Source: an uncultured Clostridia bacterium
Lineage (GTDB): Bacteria > Bacillota > Clostridia > Christensenellales > Aristaeellaceae
Length of the DNA: 64,000 nt
Direction of reading: 5' to 3'
Assembly (NCBI GenBank): GCA_934663595.1
Contig: CAKUKM010000012.1
Coordinates: 1-64,000 of the forward strand
Part shown: positions 31,637-40,360 of the stretch, piece by piece
Position numbering within the stretch: position 1 is the stretch's first letter
How the letters are laid out: every line of letters starts with the position of its first letter
Notes under the pieces: model-generated
Seen by the model: the letters and a program-made list of their open reading frames with translations, nothing else
The model's database searches: none
Told to the model about the DNA's origin: nothing
Translations under genes and position numbers: made by a program

Positions 31637-34108
31637 ATGATCGATAAAATGCTCGTGCGCGGCGCGCGGGTGCACAATTTGAAGAACATCGATGTGGATG
31701 TGCCGCTGAATCGGATCGTCGGTATTGCGGGCGTGTCCGGCTCGGGCAAATCCTCGCTGGCGCTGGGCGTGCTGTATGCCGAGGGCTCGCGCCGCTATCT
31801 GGAGGCGCTTTCCACCTATACCCGCCGCCGGATGACGCAGGCGGCGCGCGCGTCGGTGGACGAGGCGCTGTATGTGCCCGCCGCGCTGGCGCTGCATCAG
31901 CGCCCCGGCGTGCCCGGCATTCGCAGCACGTTCGGCACGGGAACGGAGCTGCTGAACAGCCTGCGGCTGATGTATTCGCGCCTGGCCAGCCATCGCTGCC
32001 CGAACGGCCATTATTTGCAGCCGACGCTGCTGGTTGCGGCGGGGAAGGAGCTGGTATGCCCGGAATGCGGCGCGCGCTTTTATGCGCCGTCGGCGGAGGA
32101 ACTGGCCTTCAATTCGCAGGGCGCGTGCGCGAAATGCGGCGGAACGGGCAGCGTGCGCACGGTCGATATGGACGCGCTGGTGCCGGACGATTCGCTTTCG
32201 ATCGACGAGGGCGCGGTCGCTCCGTGGAACAGCCTGATGTGGTCGCTGATGACCGACGTGTGCCGCGAGATGGGCGTGCGCACCGACGTGCCGTTTCGCG
32301 AATTGACCGACCGGGAAAAGGAGATCGTCTATCACGGCCCGGCCGAGAAAAAGCACATCTTTTACCACGCGAAGAATTCCAATCAGGCCGGCGAGCTGGA
32401 TTTTACGTATTACAACGCCGTATACACCGTGGAAAATGCGCTGGCCAAGGTCAAGGATGAAAAGGGCATGAAGCGCGTGGAGCGGTTTTTGAAGGAGGAT
32501 ATTTGCCCGGATTGCCGGGGAACGCGTCTTTCCGCGGCGGCGCGCGCGCCGAAACTGCGCGGCATTTCGCTGGACGAGGCCTGTTCCATGACGCTCGAGG
32601 CGCTGGTGGATTGGGTGCGCGGCGTGCCGGAGAGCCTTCCGGAGGAAATGCGGCCGATGGCGGAACGCATTTGCGAGGCGTTTGAGGACACGGCGCGGCG
32701 GCTGATGGAGCTGGGCCTCGGCTATCTTACGCTGGATCGCTCGGCAGCCACGCTGTCGACCGGCGAACGGCAGCGCATGCAGCTGGCCCGCGCCGTGCGC
32801 AATCGCACTACGGGCGTGCTCTACGTGCTGGACGAGCCGAGCATCGGCCTGCACCCGGCGAATATCGCGGGGCTGACCGGCGTGATGCGCGATCTGGTGG
32901 CGGACGGCAATTCGGTGATTCTGGTGGATCACGACGCGCAAATCCTGAAGGAAGCGGACTGGATTCTCGAAATGGGACCCGAGGCGGGCGCGAACGGCGG
33001 CCATGTCATTGCCGAGGGCACGGTGGACGCCATTGCGGCCAATTCCGTTTCGCAAATCGGGCCGTTTCTGTCCGGGCGCGCGAGGGCGGAGCGCGGCGGG
33101 CGCGCTTCGGCGGACGAGATTTTTGCGCAGGGCGCGATTCACCTGTCCACCGAAGCGATTCACACGGTAAAGCCGCTGGAGATCGACATCCCCAAGGGGC
33201 GGCTCACCGTCGTGACCGGCGTATCCGGCTCCGGCAAAACCACGATGGTGCTGGAGAGTCTGGTTCCTGCGCTGCAGGCGAAGACGGGCGATGCGGCGCT
33301 GCCCGCGCATATTCGGGAGATCCGCGCCGACGGCATTGCGCACGTAAAGCTGATCGACGCGACGCCCATCGGCGTAAACGTCCGCTCCACGGTCGCGACC
33401 TATGCCGGCGTGCACGACGAATTGCGCAAGCTCTATGCCCGGTCGCCGGAGGCGGGCGAATACAAGGCCGGCGATTTTTCCTACAACACGGGCCGATTGC
33501 GCTGCCCCGGCTGCGACGGCACGGGCGTGGTCAGTCTGGACGTGCAGTTTTTGCCGGATGTGAACATTCCGTGTCCGGACTGCCGCGGCTCGCGCTATGC
33601 GCGCCCGGCCTACGGGATTCATTTGCGGAATCGGTCGGGTCGCGCTGCGTCGCTGCCGGAGCTGATGGACATGGACGTGCATTCGGCCGTTGCGTTCTGC
33701 GATTCGATGAAGACGGTGCGCCAGAAGCTGGAGGTGCTGGAGCAATTGGGGCTGGGCTATCTCACGCTCGGCGAGGAAACGCCCAGCCTGTCCGGCGGCG
33801 AGGCGCAGCGATTGAAACTGGCCAGCGAGATCGGCCGCGTGCAGACGGATTCCGTATTCGTATTCGACGAGCCGAGCATCGGCCTGCATCCGCTGGACGT
33901 GCAGGTTTTGCTGGGCGTATTTCAGGCGCTGCTGGACAACGGCGCGACGGTAGTGGTGATCGAGCACGATCTGGATGTGATTCGCAGCGCGGATTACGTG
34001 ATCGACATGGGGCCCGGCGGCGGCGAGAGCGGCGGAAGGATCGTCGCGCGCGGAACGCCGGAGGAGATTCGCAAAAGCCCGCTCAGCATTACCGGGCGGT
34101 ATTTATAG
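31637..34108 (+). CDS. Short UvrA-like ABC ATPase (DrrC/UvrA2 type)
   Basis: An 823-residue tandem ABC ATPase of the UvrA family, about 110 residues shorter than canonical UvrA. Walker A sites are GVSGSGKSS (N) and GVSGSGKTT (C), signatures LSTGERQRMQLARA and LSGGEAQRLKLASE, and Walker B motifs YVLDEPSIGLHP and FVFDEPSIGLHP. Cys pairs of the zinc modules are present (CPECG, CAKCGGTG, CPDCRGTR, CPGCDGTG, CPDCRGSR). The shortening suggests loss of most of the UvrB-binding region, as in UvrA2/drug-resistance paralogues. Role likely in resistance or accessory DNA-damage sensing. RBS AAAGGAGAAGG. Confidence 0.9.
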   Translation: MIDKMLVRGARVHNLKNIDVDVPLNRIVGIAGVSGSGKSSLALGVLYAEGSRRYLEALSTYTRRRMTQAARASVDEALYVPAALALHQRPGVPGIRSTFGTGTELLNSLRLMYSRLASHRCPNGHYLQPTLLVAAGKELVCPECGARFYAPSAEELAFNSQGACAKCGGTGSVRTVDMDALVPDDSLSIDEGAVAPWNSLMWSLMTDVCREMGVRTDVPFRELTDREKEIVYHGPAEKKHIFYHAKNSNQAGELDFTYYNAVYTVENALAKVKDEKGMKRVERFLKEDICPDCRGTRLSAAARAPKLRGISLDEACSMTLEALVDWVRGVPESLPEEMRPMAERICEAFEDTARRLMELGLGYLTLDRSAATLSTGERQRMQLARAVRNRTTGVLYVLDEPSIGLHPANIAGLTGVMRDLVADGNSVILVDHDAQILKEADWILEMGPEAGANGGHVIAEGTVDAIAANSVSQIGPFLSGRARAERGGRASADEIFAQGAIHLSTEAIHTVKPLEIDIPKGRLTVVTGVSGSGKTTMVLESLVPALQAKTGDAALPAHIREIRADGIAHVKLIDATPIGVNVRSTVATYAGVHDELRKLYARSPEAGEYKAGDFSYNTGRLRCPGCDGTGVVSLDVQFLPDVNIPCPDCRGSRYARPAYGIHLRNRSGRAASLPELMDMDVHSAVAFCDSMKTVRQKLEVLEQLGLGYLTLGEETPSLSGGEAQRLKLASEIGRVQTDSVFVFDEPSIGLHPLDVQVLLGVFQALLDNGATVVVIEHDLDVIRSADYVIDMGPGGGESGGRIVARGTPEEIRKSPLSITGRYL

Positions 34109-34125
34109 CGAAAAGGGGTGCGATT

Positions 34126-34761
34126 ATGCAGGAGCTGAATTCCCCGCCGGAGGGAAGGGTAATTGTATTTCTCGGTTCGTCCGTGACCTATGGTGAATGT
34201 TCGGACGGCGTATCGTTTGCGGATATGATGGAAATGCGCGGCTGTTGCCGGGCGATCAAGGAGGCAGTCAGCGGCACGACGCTGGTGGATGCGGGGCCGG
34301 ACTCGTATGTGAGCCGTTTGAAGCGGCTTTCGGTTCCGCGCGCGGATTTACTGATCTGCCAGCTTTCGACCAACGATGCGACGCAGCGAAAGCCGCTCGG
34401 CGCGCCGGGGAATCGGGATACGGCGACGGTGGCCGGTGCGATTGAGGAAATCATTGCGATTGCGCGGGCGCGCTGGCGCTGTCCGATTCTGTTTTACACG
34501 AATCCGCGCTACGACAGCCCGGCATACGGCGAGATGGTGCGTTTGCTGAAGGAGCTGCAGGCGAAATGGGGCTTTGCGATTCTGGATCTCTGGAACGATG
34601 CGGCGTTCAACGATCTTTCGCCGGAGCAGCGCGCGCGCTACATGGCCGATGCGATTCATCCCACGCGCGCCGGGTACGAAGAATGGTGGCTGCCCGCCTT
34701 TTTATCAGCGGCGGCAGTGCCGCGGACGATTGCTGCCGCGCCTGATCATCTCAGAAATTGA
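34126..34761 (+). CDS. SGNH/GDSL-type hydrolase
   Basis: 211 residues, cytoplasmic. Block I FLGSSVTYGE gives the nucleophile Ser19, the Asn block is QLSTNDATQRK, and the catalytic Asp-His pair is DAIHPTRAGYEEWWLP. Probably an esterase or lipase-like deacylase. Oddity: the last 18 residues (AAAVPRTIAAAPDHLRN) are encoded by the first unit of a 62-bp tandem repeat, and the stop codon comes from that repeat, so the natural C-terminus probably ended near FLSAA. Confidence 0.85.
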   Translation: MQELNSPPEGRVIVFLGSSVTYGECSDGVSFADMMEMRGCCRAIKEAVSGTTLVDAGPDSYVSRLKRLSVPRADLLICQLSTNDATQRKPLGAPGNRDTATVAGAIEEIIAIARARWRCPILFYTNPRYDSPAYGEMVRLLKELQAKWGFAILDLWNDAAFNDLSPEQRARYMADAIHPTRAGYEEWWLPAFLSAAAVPRTIAAAPDHLRN

Positions 34762-34954
34762 GTCGGGCAGCGGCGGCGGTGCCGCAGACGATTGCTGCCG
34801 CGCTTGATCATCTCAGTCATTAAGCCGGGAAGCGGCGGCGGTGCCGCAGACGATTGCTGCCGCGCTTGATCATCTCAGTCATTAAGCCGGGAAGCGGCGG
34901 CAGTGCCGCAGACGATTGCTGCCGCGCCTGATCGCATCAGAAATTGAGTCGGAC
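34707..34954 (+). repeat. Four tandem 62-bp repeats
   Basis: Units at 34707-34768, 34769-34830, 34831-34892 and 34893-34954, each exactly 62 bp. Units 2 and 3 are identical as read; units 1 and 4 differ at a few positions. Each has a potential GCGGCAG/CTGCCGC stem. Unit 4 continues into an intact terminator stem, of which earlier units keep only the left arm, so the array looks like internal amplification of the dispersed repeat. Confidence 0.92.
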
Positions 34955-35005
34955 AACGACTCAATTTCTTTCTGTGGTCCTTATTCATATTTAGTTCCCA
35001 TTGCA
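34915..35005 (+). repeat. Dispersed terminator-associated repeat, copy B
   Basis: Plus-strand counterpart of the minus-strand element at 4190-4288; shared blocks run from TTGCTGCCGC to TCCCATTGC. A partial third copy of the stem follows at 35010-35036. Confidence 0.7.
34941..34972 (+). terminator. Intrinsic terminator, first of a pair
   Basis: Perfect AAATTGAGTCG (34941-34951) / CGACTCAATTT (34957-34967) stem with a 5-nt loop, then CTTTCT. Confidence 0.8.
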
Positions 35006-35009
35006 CCAG

Positions 35010-35048
35010 ACATTGGGTCGGGAAGCGACTCAATGTCTTTTCTCTTTT
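35010..35048 (+). terminator. Intrinsic terminator, second of a pair
   Basis: ACATTGGGTCG (35010-35020) / CGACTCAATGT (35026-35036), one G-T pair, followed by CTTTTCTCTTTT. Nearly duplicates the hairpin 69 bp upstream. The 424-bp stretch 34762-35185 holds only the repeats, these terminators and the marR promoter. Confidence 0.85.
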
Positions 35049-35093
35049 GTGGTTCTTTGGATGGGTGGAGCGATTTATTTACTTTTCCGGCTA

Positions 35094-35148
35094 TTGCGTT
35101 TTTCGGCGGGAGGTGGTATACTCTGTCTGTAATTAGTTGCATATACAA
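35094..35148 (+). promoter_or_regulatory. marR-ABC operon promoter and candidate operator
   Basis: TTGCGT (35094-35099), 17-bp spacer, TATACT (35117-35122). Downstream, TTGCATATACAA (35137-35148) is an imperfect dyad of the TTG-N6-CAA kind bound by MarR-family proteins, suitably placed to block transcription. Confidence 0.6.
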
Positions 35149-35185
35149 ATTGTTGTTTGTGGGTACAAATAAGGGGGTAGGTTCG

Positions 35186-35698
35186 ATGGAGCATCCTGCG
35201 CGGAAAATGACGAAAATCGCCCGCGAGGCGGAGCATGCGGTCCTTCTGGCGATGCGCGGCGAGCGCGTCGGCACGGCGGAGATCGATTTGATTCATGCGG
35301 TGCGGCATCATCCGGGAATTACGCTGACGGAGCTGGCGGAGCTGCTGCACGCCGATCGCCCGGCGATCACGCGGCGCACGGCGAGCCTGGAGCGCAAGGG
35401 CTATTTGCGGCGCGAACCGAATCCGCAGGACGGCCGCAGCTGGCTGGTGTATGCCACGGAGCAGGCGGAGGGCCTGCGCGACCGGAAGGCGGAGGCGGAG
35501 AGCGCGTTTTATGATTATCTGCTGTCCGAGCTGGACGAGGCGGCGCGCGCGGCGTTTTTGAATGCGCTGGACGCGCTTTACCTGCGCTCCAAGGCCGAAA
35601 GCCGCGCGAATTTTCCGCATATTCGCGCGCTGCTGGAGGAGACGAAGCGCGAAGCGCGGCCTGCGGGGGAGAAATTGGGACATGAAACGGGAAAATGA
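35186..35698 (+). CDS. MarR-family transcriptional regulator
   Basis: 170 residues. Winged helix ITLTELAELLHADRPAITRRTASLERKGYLRREPNPQDGRSWLVYAT with the DGR wing motif, flanked by dimerisation helices. The start at 35186 follows AAGGGGGTAGG. The stop lies inside the next gene (17-nt overlap), so it is the first gene of a self-regulated exporter operon. Confidence 0.94.
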   Translation: MEHPARKMTKIAREAEHAVLLAMRGERVGTAEIDLIHAVRHHPGITLTELAELLHADRPAITRRTASLERKGYLRREPNPQDGRSWLVYATEQAEGLRDRKAEAESAFYDYLLSELDEAARAAFLNALDALYLRSKAESRANFPHIRALLEETKREARPAGEKLGHETGK

Positions 35699-37433
35699 TC
35701 GCGCGTTTCGGCCGGATCGCATCATCGATTATTTCCGGCTGGAATGGCTGAGCCTGTTGCTGATTACGGTTTCGGGGCTAATGTACAATGTGGGCCTGCT
35801 GGCGGGGCCGTGGTTCGAGGGACGGCTGGCGCAATGCCTGGCCGACATATTGGGCGGCAGCGAGACCGCCGGGGCGATGGCGGCGCTGGTGGCGGCGTAT
35901 ATCGCGGTAACGCTGCTGGTGCAGGCGGCGCGCTTCGTGAAGCGCTTTTACGTGCGCCGGTTTGCAAACGACATCAACCGCCGGATGAAGGGCGTATTGT
36001 ATGCCAATCTCATTCGCCGCAGCCGGGGCGAGCTGGCGGGCGAGGGCGCGGGCGCGCTGATGACGAAGGCCATTTCGGACGTGGACGACTGCGCGGAGGG
36101 CGTGCGCAAATTCACGACGGAGGTATTCGATACGGGCGTGGCGCTGGTGGGCTATGCGGTGATGCTGCTGGTATACGACTGGCGGCTGGCGCTGCTGTGC
36201 CTGATCTTCCCGCCGATTTCGTTTTATTGCGCCGAAAAGATGAAGCGGCCGGTGCAGCGCGCGGGTGCGGAATACAAAAAGGCGGCCTCGCGGTTGAGCG
36301 CTGCGACGCTGGATCGCGCGAAAAACGCCGTGACCTATCGCATTTACGGCTGCGAGGACGCGCGCGAGGCGCTGTATGAGGGCGCGCTGGCCGATTATGA
36401 ATCGACCGCCGTGCGCGCGAACGTGTGGCAGTCGGCGCTGCCGCCGATTTATCTGGTGATTTCGAATGTGAGCGTGCTGTTCATACTGTTTTTCGGCGCG
36501 AAAAACGTGCTGGGAACGGGCTGGCGCGCGTGGGACGTCGCGGCGTTTACGACGTTTCTGTCCTGCTTTGTGAAGATGTCCACGAAATCGTCGAAGGCCG
36601 CAAAGCTGTTCAACGCCGTGCAGCGCGCGGAGGTGTCGTGGAAGCGCATTCAGCCGATGATGAAGCAGCCGGAGCCGCTGGCGCCGATCGAGCTTCCCGC
36701 GCCGCAGACGCTGAAAATGCGGGATCTGTCCTTCGCCTATGACGGCGGCGCGCCGATTTTCGAGGGCCTGAGCCTGACCGCGCAGCCGGGCGATATCATT
36801 GGAATTACCGGCCCGGTGGCATGCGGCAAATCCACGCTGGGGTGCGCGCTTCTGAATGAGAGCGCCTATGGCGGGTCGATTCAGCTGGGCGGGCGGGAGC
36901 TTTCGAGCCTTGCGCCGCGCGAGATTGCCTCGGCGATCGGCTATTTGGGCCATGATCCGGAGCTGTTCAGCGACACGGTGGAAAACAACGTGCTCTGCGG
37001 ACAGGAGGGCGACGCGATGCATTTCCTTTCCATGGTGGAATTGGACGGCGAGGTGCGCGCGATGGAGAACGGGCTGAACACGGCGGTCGGCAGCGGCGGC
37101 GTGCGGCTGTCGGGCGGTCAGGCGCAGCGACTGGCGCTGGCGAGAACGCTGGCGCATCCGCGGCCGGTTCTGGTGCTGGACGATCCGTTTTCCGCGCTCG
37201 ACCGCAACACCGAGGACACGGTATTTCGCGCGCTGAAGGCGTATGCGCAGGACAAGATCGTGCTGCTGATTTCGCATCGGCTGTACCATTTCCCGGAGCT
37301 GAGCCAGATCGTGTACATGGAGGACGGCCGGGCTGCGGTCGGCGCGCACGAGGCGCTGCTGAAGTCGAGCGCGGGCTATCGCGCGCTTTACGAGAGCCAG
37401 GCCGGCCAATCGGGCGAGCAGGAGGCGCAATGA
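35682..37433 (+). CDS. Heterodimeric ABC exporter, subunit with degenerate Walker B
   Basis: 583 residues: a six-TM ABC-exporter membrane domain (about 20-320) and an ATPase domain. Walker A is GPVACGKST, signature LSGGQAQRLALART. Walker B is VLVLDDPFSALD, with Asp where the catalytic Glu normally sits; this marks the subunit as carrying the degenerate nucleotide site, as in BmrC or TM287. Exports an unknown drug, peptide or lipid. Overlaps marR and precedes its partner by 1 nt. Confidence 0.93.
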   Translation: MKRENDRAFRPDRIIDYFRLEWLSLLLITVSGLMYNVGLLAGPWFEGRLAQCLADILGGSETAGAMAALVAAYIAVTLLVQAARFVKRFYVRRFANDINRRMKGVLYANLIRRSRGELAGEGAGALMTKAISDVDDCAEGVRKFTTEVFDTGVALVGYAVMLLVYDWRLALLCLIFPPISFYCAEKMKRPVQRAGAEYKKAASRLSAATLDRAKNAVTYRIYGCEDAREALYEGALADYESTAVRANVWQSALPPIYLVISNVSVLFILFFGAKNVLGTGWRAWDVAAFTTFLSCFVKMSTKSSKAAKLFNAVQRAEVSWKRIQPMMKQPEPLAPIELPAPQTLKMRDLSFAYDGGAPIFEGLSLTAQPGDIIGITGPVACGKSTLGCALLNESAYGGSIQLGGRELSSLAPREIASAIGYLGHDPELFSDTVENNVLCGQEGDAMHFLSMVELDGEVRAMENGLNTAVGSGGVRLSGGQAQRLALARTLAHPRPVLVLDDPFSALDRNTEDTVFRALKAYAQDKIVLLISHRLYHFPELSQIVYMEDGRAAVGAHEALLKSSAGYRALYESQAGQSGEQEAQ

Positions 37434-37434
37434 T

Positions 37435-39078
37435 ATGAAACGCAATCGCAATCAGGCGCGCGGGGGAATGGAAGCCGTGCTTCTGGCCGCGCGCGGGCAC
37501 AAGCTGTTGAGCGCCGGAACGATTCTGTGCGTGGCCGGCTCGGTGGGCGCATCGCTGCTGCCGCCGCTGATTCTTTCGAGGATTATCGATTCGCTCACGG
37601 GCGGCGCGGCGTTGGCGCTTTCGGCGGCGCTGGCCTATTTCGCGTCGCTCGCGCTGGAGGGCGTGCTCGGCGCGGCGCAGGCGACGCTGCTGGAGCTGTT
37701 CGGCCAGAAAATGACGCGCGCGCTGCGAACGGAGATGTCCGAAAAGCTCACGCGCCTTTCCGCGGCGACGCTGAGCGCGCAGGAGCCCGGCGAGATTGCC
37801 GCGCGGTTTTCCGGCGATGTGGACGCGGTGGAGGCGCTGTTTACGTCGGGCGTGATCTCGATGGCCGCAGACGCATGCCGAATCCTGTCCATATTCGCGG
37901 TGATCGCGGTCAAGAACACGGGCCTTGCGCTGCTGCTCGTGCTGGTTTTGCCGCTGATGGCGCTCTTTACGCGGCATGTGCAGAAGCGGATGCTCGCGTC
38001 GCAGCTGGAAAATCGCCGCGCCGTCGCCGCCATTTCCGGGCAGGTGCCGGAGGCCATCGCCAATATTCGCACGATTCACGCGCTGGGCATGGAGCCGTAC
38101 ATGGAGGCGCGCTACGACCGGCGCATCGGCGAGAGCTATGCGGCCATGGAAAAGACGAACTTTTACGACGCGATCTATTCGCCGGTCGTGCTGGTATTCA
38201 ACGCCGCGGTGGTCGGCGTCGTGATGCTCCTGTCCGCGTCCGGAAACGCGCGGGTGCTTTCGCTGTTCGGCATGTCGGTGGGCACGTCGGTCGCGGTGGT
38301 GAATTACATCTCGCGCATTTTCGCGCCGATTGAGAGCCTCGGCATGGAAATTCAGACGATCCAGTCCGCAATGGCGGGCGTAAAGCGCATCGACGCGTTT
38401 CTGGCCCAGCCCGAGCGCGAAATGCCGCGGGGCGGCGAGGTGGTTCCCGGCGGCGAGGTGGTGTTTTCGCATGTGACGTTCGGCTATGGCGAAAAGAACG
38501 TGCTGTCCGATCTGTCGTTCGAGGTGGCGGCGGGCGAGCAGGTGACGCTGGTCGGCCGCACGGGCGCGGGCAAGAGCACGGCGTTTAAGCTGCTGCTCGG
38601 GCTGTACCGGCCGCAGCAGGGGCGCATTACGATCGGCGGCGTGGACGTTTCGAGCATTCCGGACGGCGATCGGCGGCGCTGCATCGGCTGCGTGGAGCAG
38701 CATTTCGCGCGCGTGCCGGGCACGGTGCTCGATCAGATTACGCTCGGCGATCCGGCCGTCAGCCGCGAAATGGCAATTCAGGCGGCGCAGCTGGCGGGAC
38801 TGGACAGCGGTATTCGCGCGTTCCCGGCCAGCTACGATACGCCGTGCACGGACGGCATGTTCTCGCAGGGCGAATGGCAGCTGCTTTCGATCGCGCGCGC
38901 CGCGGCGGCCAATCCGCGGGTGCTGCTGCTGGACGAAATCACGGCGAATCTCGATGCGGAAACGGAAGCGCGCGTGCTGGAGGCGCTGCGCCGGGCCTCG
39001 GCCGGCAGAACGGTGCTGTCGATCTCGCACCGGGTAGCCGCGCAGTCCGCCCGAACCATCCGAATCAGCGCAGAATAA
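37435..39078 (+). CDS. Heterodimeric ABC exporter, partner subunit
   Basis: 547 residues with a membrane domain and ATPase. Walker A GRTGAGKST and Walker B VLLLDEITANLD are intact with the catalytic Glu, but the signature is FSQGEWQLLSIARA instead of LSGGQ. The altered signature would pair with the Asp-containing Walker B of the other subunit, giving one dead and one live site, which is the expected complementary pattern. GGAGGC precedes the start. Confidence 0.93.
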   Translation: MKRNRNQARGGMEAVLLAARGHKLLSAGTILCVAGSVGASLLPPLILSRIIDSLTGGAALALSAALAYFASLALEGVLGAAQATLLELFGQKMTRALRTEMSEKLTRLSAATLSAQEPGEIAARFSGDVDAVEALFTSGVISMAADACRILSIFAVIAVKNTGLALLLVLVLPLMALFTRHVQKRMLASQLENRRAVAAISGQVPEAIANIRTIHALGMEPYMEARYDRRIGESYAAMEKTNFYDAIYSPVVLVFNAAVVGVVMLLSASGNARVLSLFGMSVGTSVAVVNYISRIFAPIESLGMEIQTIQSAMAGVKRIDAFLAQPEREMPRGGEVVPGGEVVFSHVTFGYGEKNVLSDLSFEVAAGEQVTLVGRTGAGKSTAFKLLLGLYRPQQGRITIGGVDVSSIPDGDRRRCIGCVEQHFARVPGTVLDQITLGDPAVSREMAIQAAQLAGLDSGIRAFPASYDTPCTDGMFSQGEWQLLSIARAAAANPRVLLLDEITANLDAETEARVLEALRRASAGRTVLSISHRVAAQSARTIRISAE

Positions 39079-39082
39079 AGGA

Positions 39083-39108
39083 CAAGGGAGCGGAACGCCG
39101 CTCCCTTG
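39083..39108 (+). terminator. Hairpin terminator after ABC operon
   Basis: Perfect CAAGGGAGCGG / CCGCTCCCTTG stem with a 4-nt loop; only a weak T tail (TGTGTCG). Confidence 0.65.
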
Positions 39109-39139
39109 TGTCGTATGGCGGGAGAATTCATCGGTTCGC

Positions 39140-39168
39140 TTGAAAAAATAATGATGGATTGCTATAAT
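39140..39168 (+). promoter_or_regulatory. Sigma-A promoter of the DUF975 gene
   Basis: TTGAAA (39140-39145), 17-bp spacer, consensus TATAAT (39163-39168). Confidence 0.8.
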
Positions 39169-39225
39169 AAAATCAATCCTGCATATTGGGAATGTCATAA
39201 CAGAAAATGGGGAAGGGTGATTTCG

Positions 39226-39996
39226 ATGTACTTGGCCAGTGATTTCCGCACGATTGCCCGCAAGGCGCTTCGCGGATTTTGGGCGCTTACTATCGGCGTA
39301 ACGCTGCTCGCCGTGCTGCTGGGCGGCGGGGTGGATTATTTGTCCGGCAGCGCCTCCGGCAACCGCATGAATTACCGCCGTCAGAATTCCAGCGAATATG
39401 ACGTTTACATCGAACAGCCGGGATTCAGCATGTCGCTGTCTTCGCCCAGCTTTTTCACTTCGCCCGCAGTTGTCCGCGCGAGCGCTGCGGTTCTGCCGAT
39501 CGTTACGGTTCTCGCTTTGATTCAGCTGCTGATCGGCGGTGCGGTCGAGCTGGGGCTGAAGCGCTATAACCTCGACCTGCTTACCCACGAAAACCCGCCC
39601 GCTTTTGCCACGCTGTTCTCCCGTTTCTGCATTTGGGGACGAGCGTTTGGCCTGCGGTTCATGACCTCGCTGCTGATCTTCCTGTGGACGCTGCTGCTCA
39701 TTATTCCGGGCATTGTCGCGAGCTATCGCTATGCGCTCGCGCCCTATTTGATGGCTGAAAATCCCGATATGGGCGTGATGGAGGCCATCGCCCGCTCGAA
39801 AGAGCTGATGAAGGGCAACAAGTGGCGGCTGTTCTGCCTGGAGCTGAGCTTCATCGGCTGGCACCTGCTGTGCATGCTGACGCTGGGCATTGGATATCTC
39901 TGGCTCGCGCCCTACTGCAACGCCGCCGAGACCGCCTTTTATTTGGAGACCACAGCCCGCACAGAAGCAATGCCCAGACCAGAAGACGCGGAATGA
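39226..39996 (+). CDS. DUF975-family integral membrane protein
   Basis: 256 residues with about five hydrophobic segments. Conserved DUF975 features: FRTIARKALRGFWALTIGVTLLA, FLWTLLLIIPGIVASYRYALAPYLMAENP, and AIARSKELMKGNKWRLFCLELSFIGWHLL. Function of the family unknown; often envelope-related. The start at 39226 follows GGGAAGGGTGA. Last recognisable core-genome gene before the accessory block. Confidence 0.9.
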   Translation: MYLASDFRTIARKALRGFWALTIGVTLLAVLLGGGVDYLSGSASGNRMNYRRQNSSEYDVYIEQPGFSMSLSSPSFFTSPAVVRASAAVLPIVTVLALIQLLIGGAVELGLKRYNLDLLTHENPPAFATLFSRFCIWGRAFGLRFMTSLLIFLWTLLLIIPGIVASYRYALAPYLMAENPDMGVMEAIARSKELMKGNKWRLFCLELSFIGWHLLCMLTLGIGYLWLAPYCNAAETAFYLETTARTEAMPRPEDAE

Positions 39997-40019
39997 GCTG
40001 GAAAGGATAAAACACAATG

Positions 40020-40043
40020 AAAGGAGCGGAAATCCGCTCCTTT
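40020..40043 (+). terminator. Terminator-like hairpin after the DUF975 gene
   Basis: Perfect AAAGGAGCGG-aaat-CCGCTCCTTT stem 23 nt after the stop; a second hairpin (40062-40081) follows within the direct repeat. Confidence 0.7.
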
Positions 40044-40087
40044 GTGCTATAAGGATAAAGAAGCCCGGAGCGATTGCTCCGGGCTTT
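40035..40087 (+). repeat. 53-bp direct repeat, left copy (DR1)
   Basis: Matches 50160-50213 with one substitution and one 2-nt indel. Includes the hairpin AGCCCGGAGC-gatt-GCTCCGGGCT at 40062-40085, which with TTTG after it also works as a terminator. Confidence 0.9.
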
Positions 40088-40360
40088 GTGATTTGGAGGG
40101 TGAAATATTATACGGGACAAAATGAAGGCGCGATGGTTGAGAGTCCGGGCGGCATTATTGTGACGGCTGGCGATTTTATTACATAATTATGAAAGTATTA
40201 TATTCGGTATATCAAATGCATTGCTTTTTATAAAAACACAGATAAGTGTATAGAAATTGAAGTATGGATAAAGCGAGTGTTATGTTATAATGATATCTGA
40301 ATATCTGGGGTTGTGGTTTGCGTCGCATATAAGCAAATTATCAGAGATAGGGGAAGTATT
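40088..40360. other. AT-rich gap at the left edge of the accessory block
   Basis: No convincing gene. A TATAAT at 40286-40291 is a plausible -10 for the next gene, without a good -35. A short frame at 40088-40186 ending in GGIIVTAGDFIT has no start or RBS of its own and could be a gene remnant. Confidence 0.5.

Noticed and set aside
34707..34954. Tandem repeats as a possible CRISPR array.
   Set aside because: The 62-bp units are contiguous with no unique spacers, and no cas genes are present.
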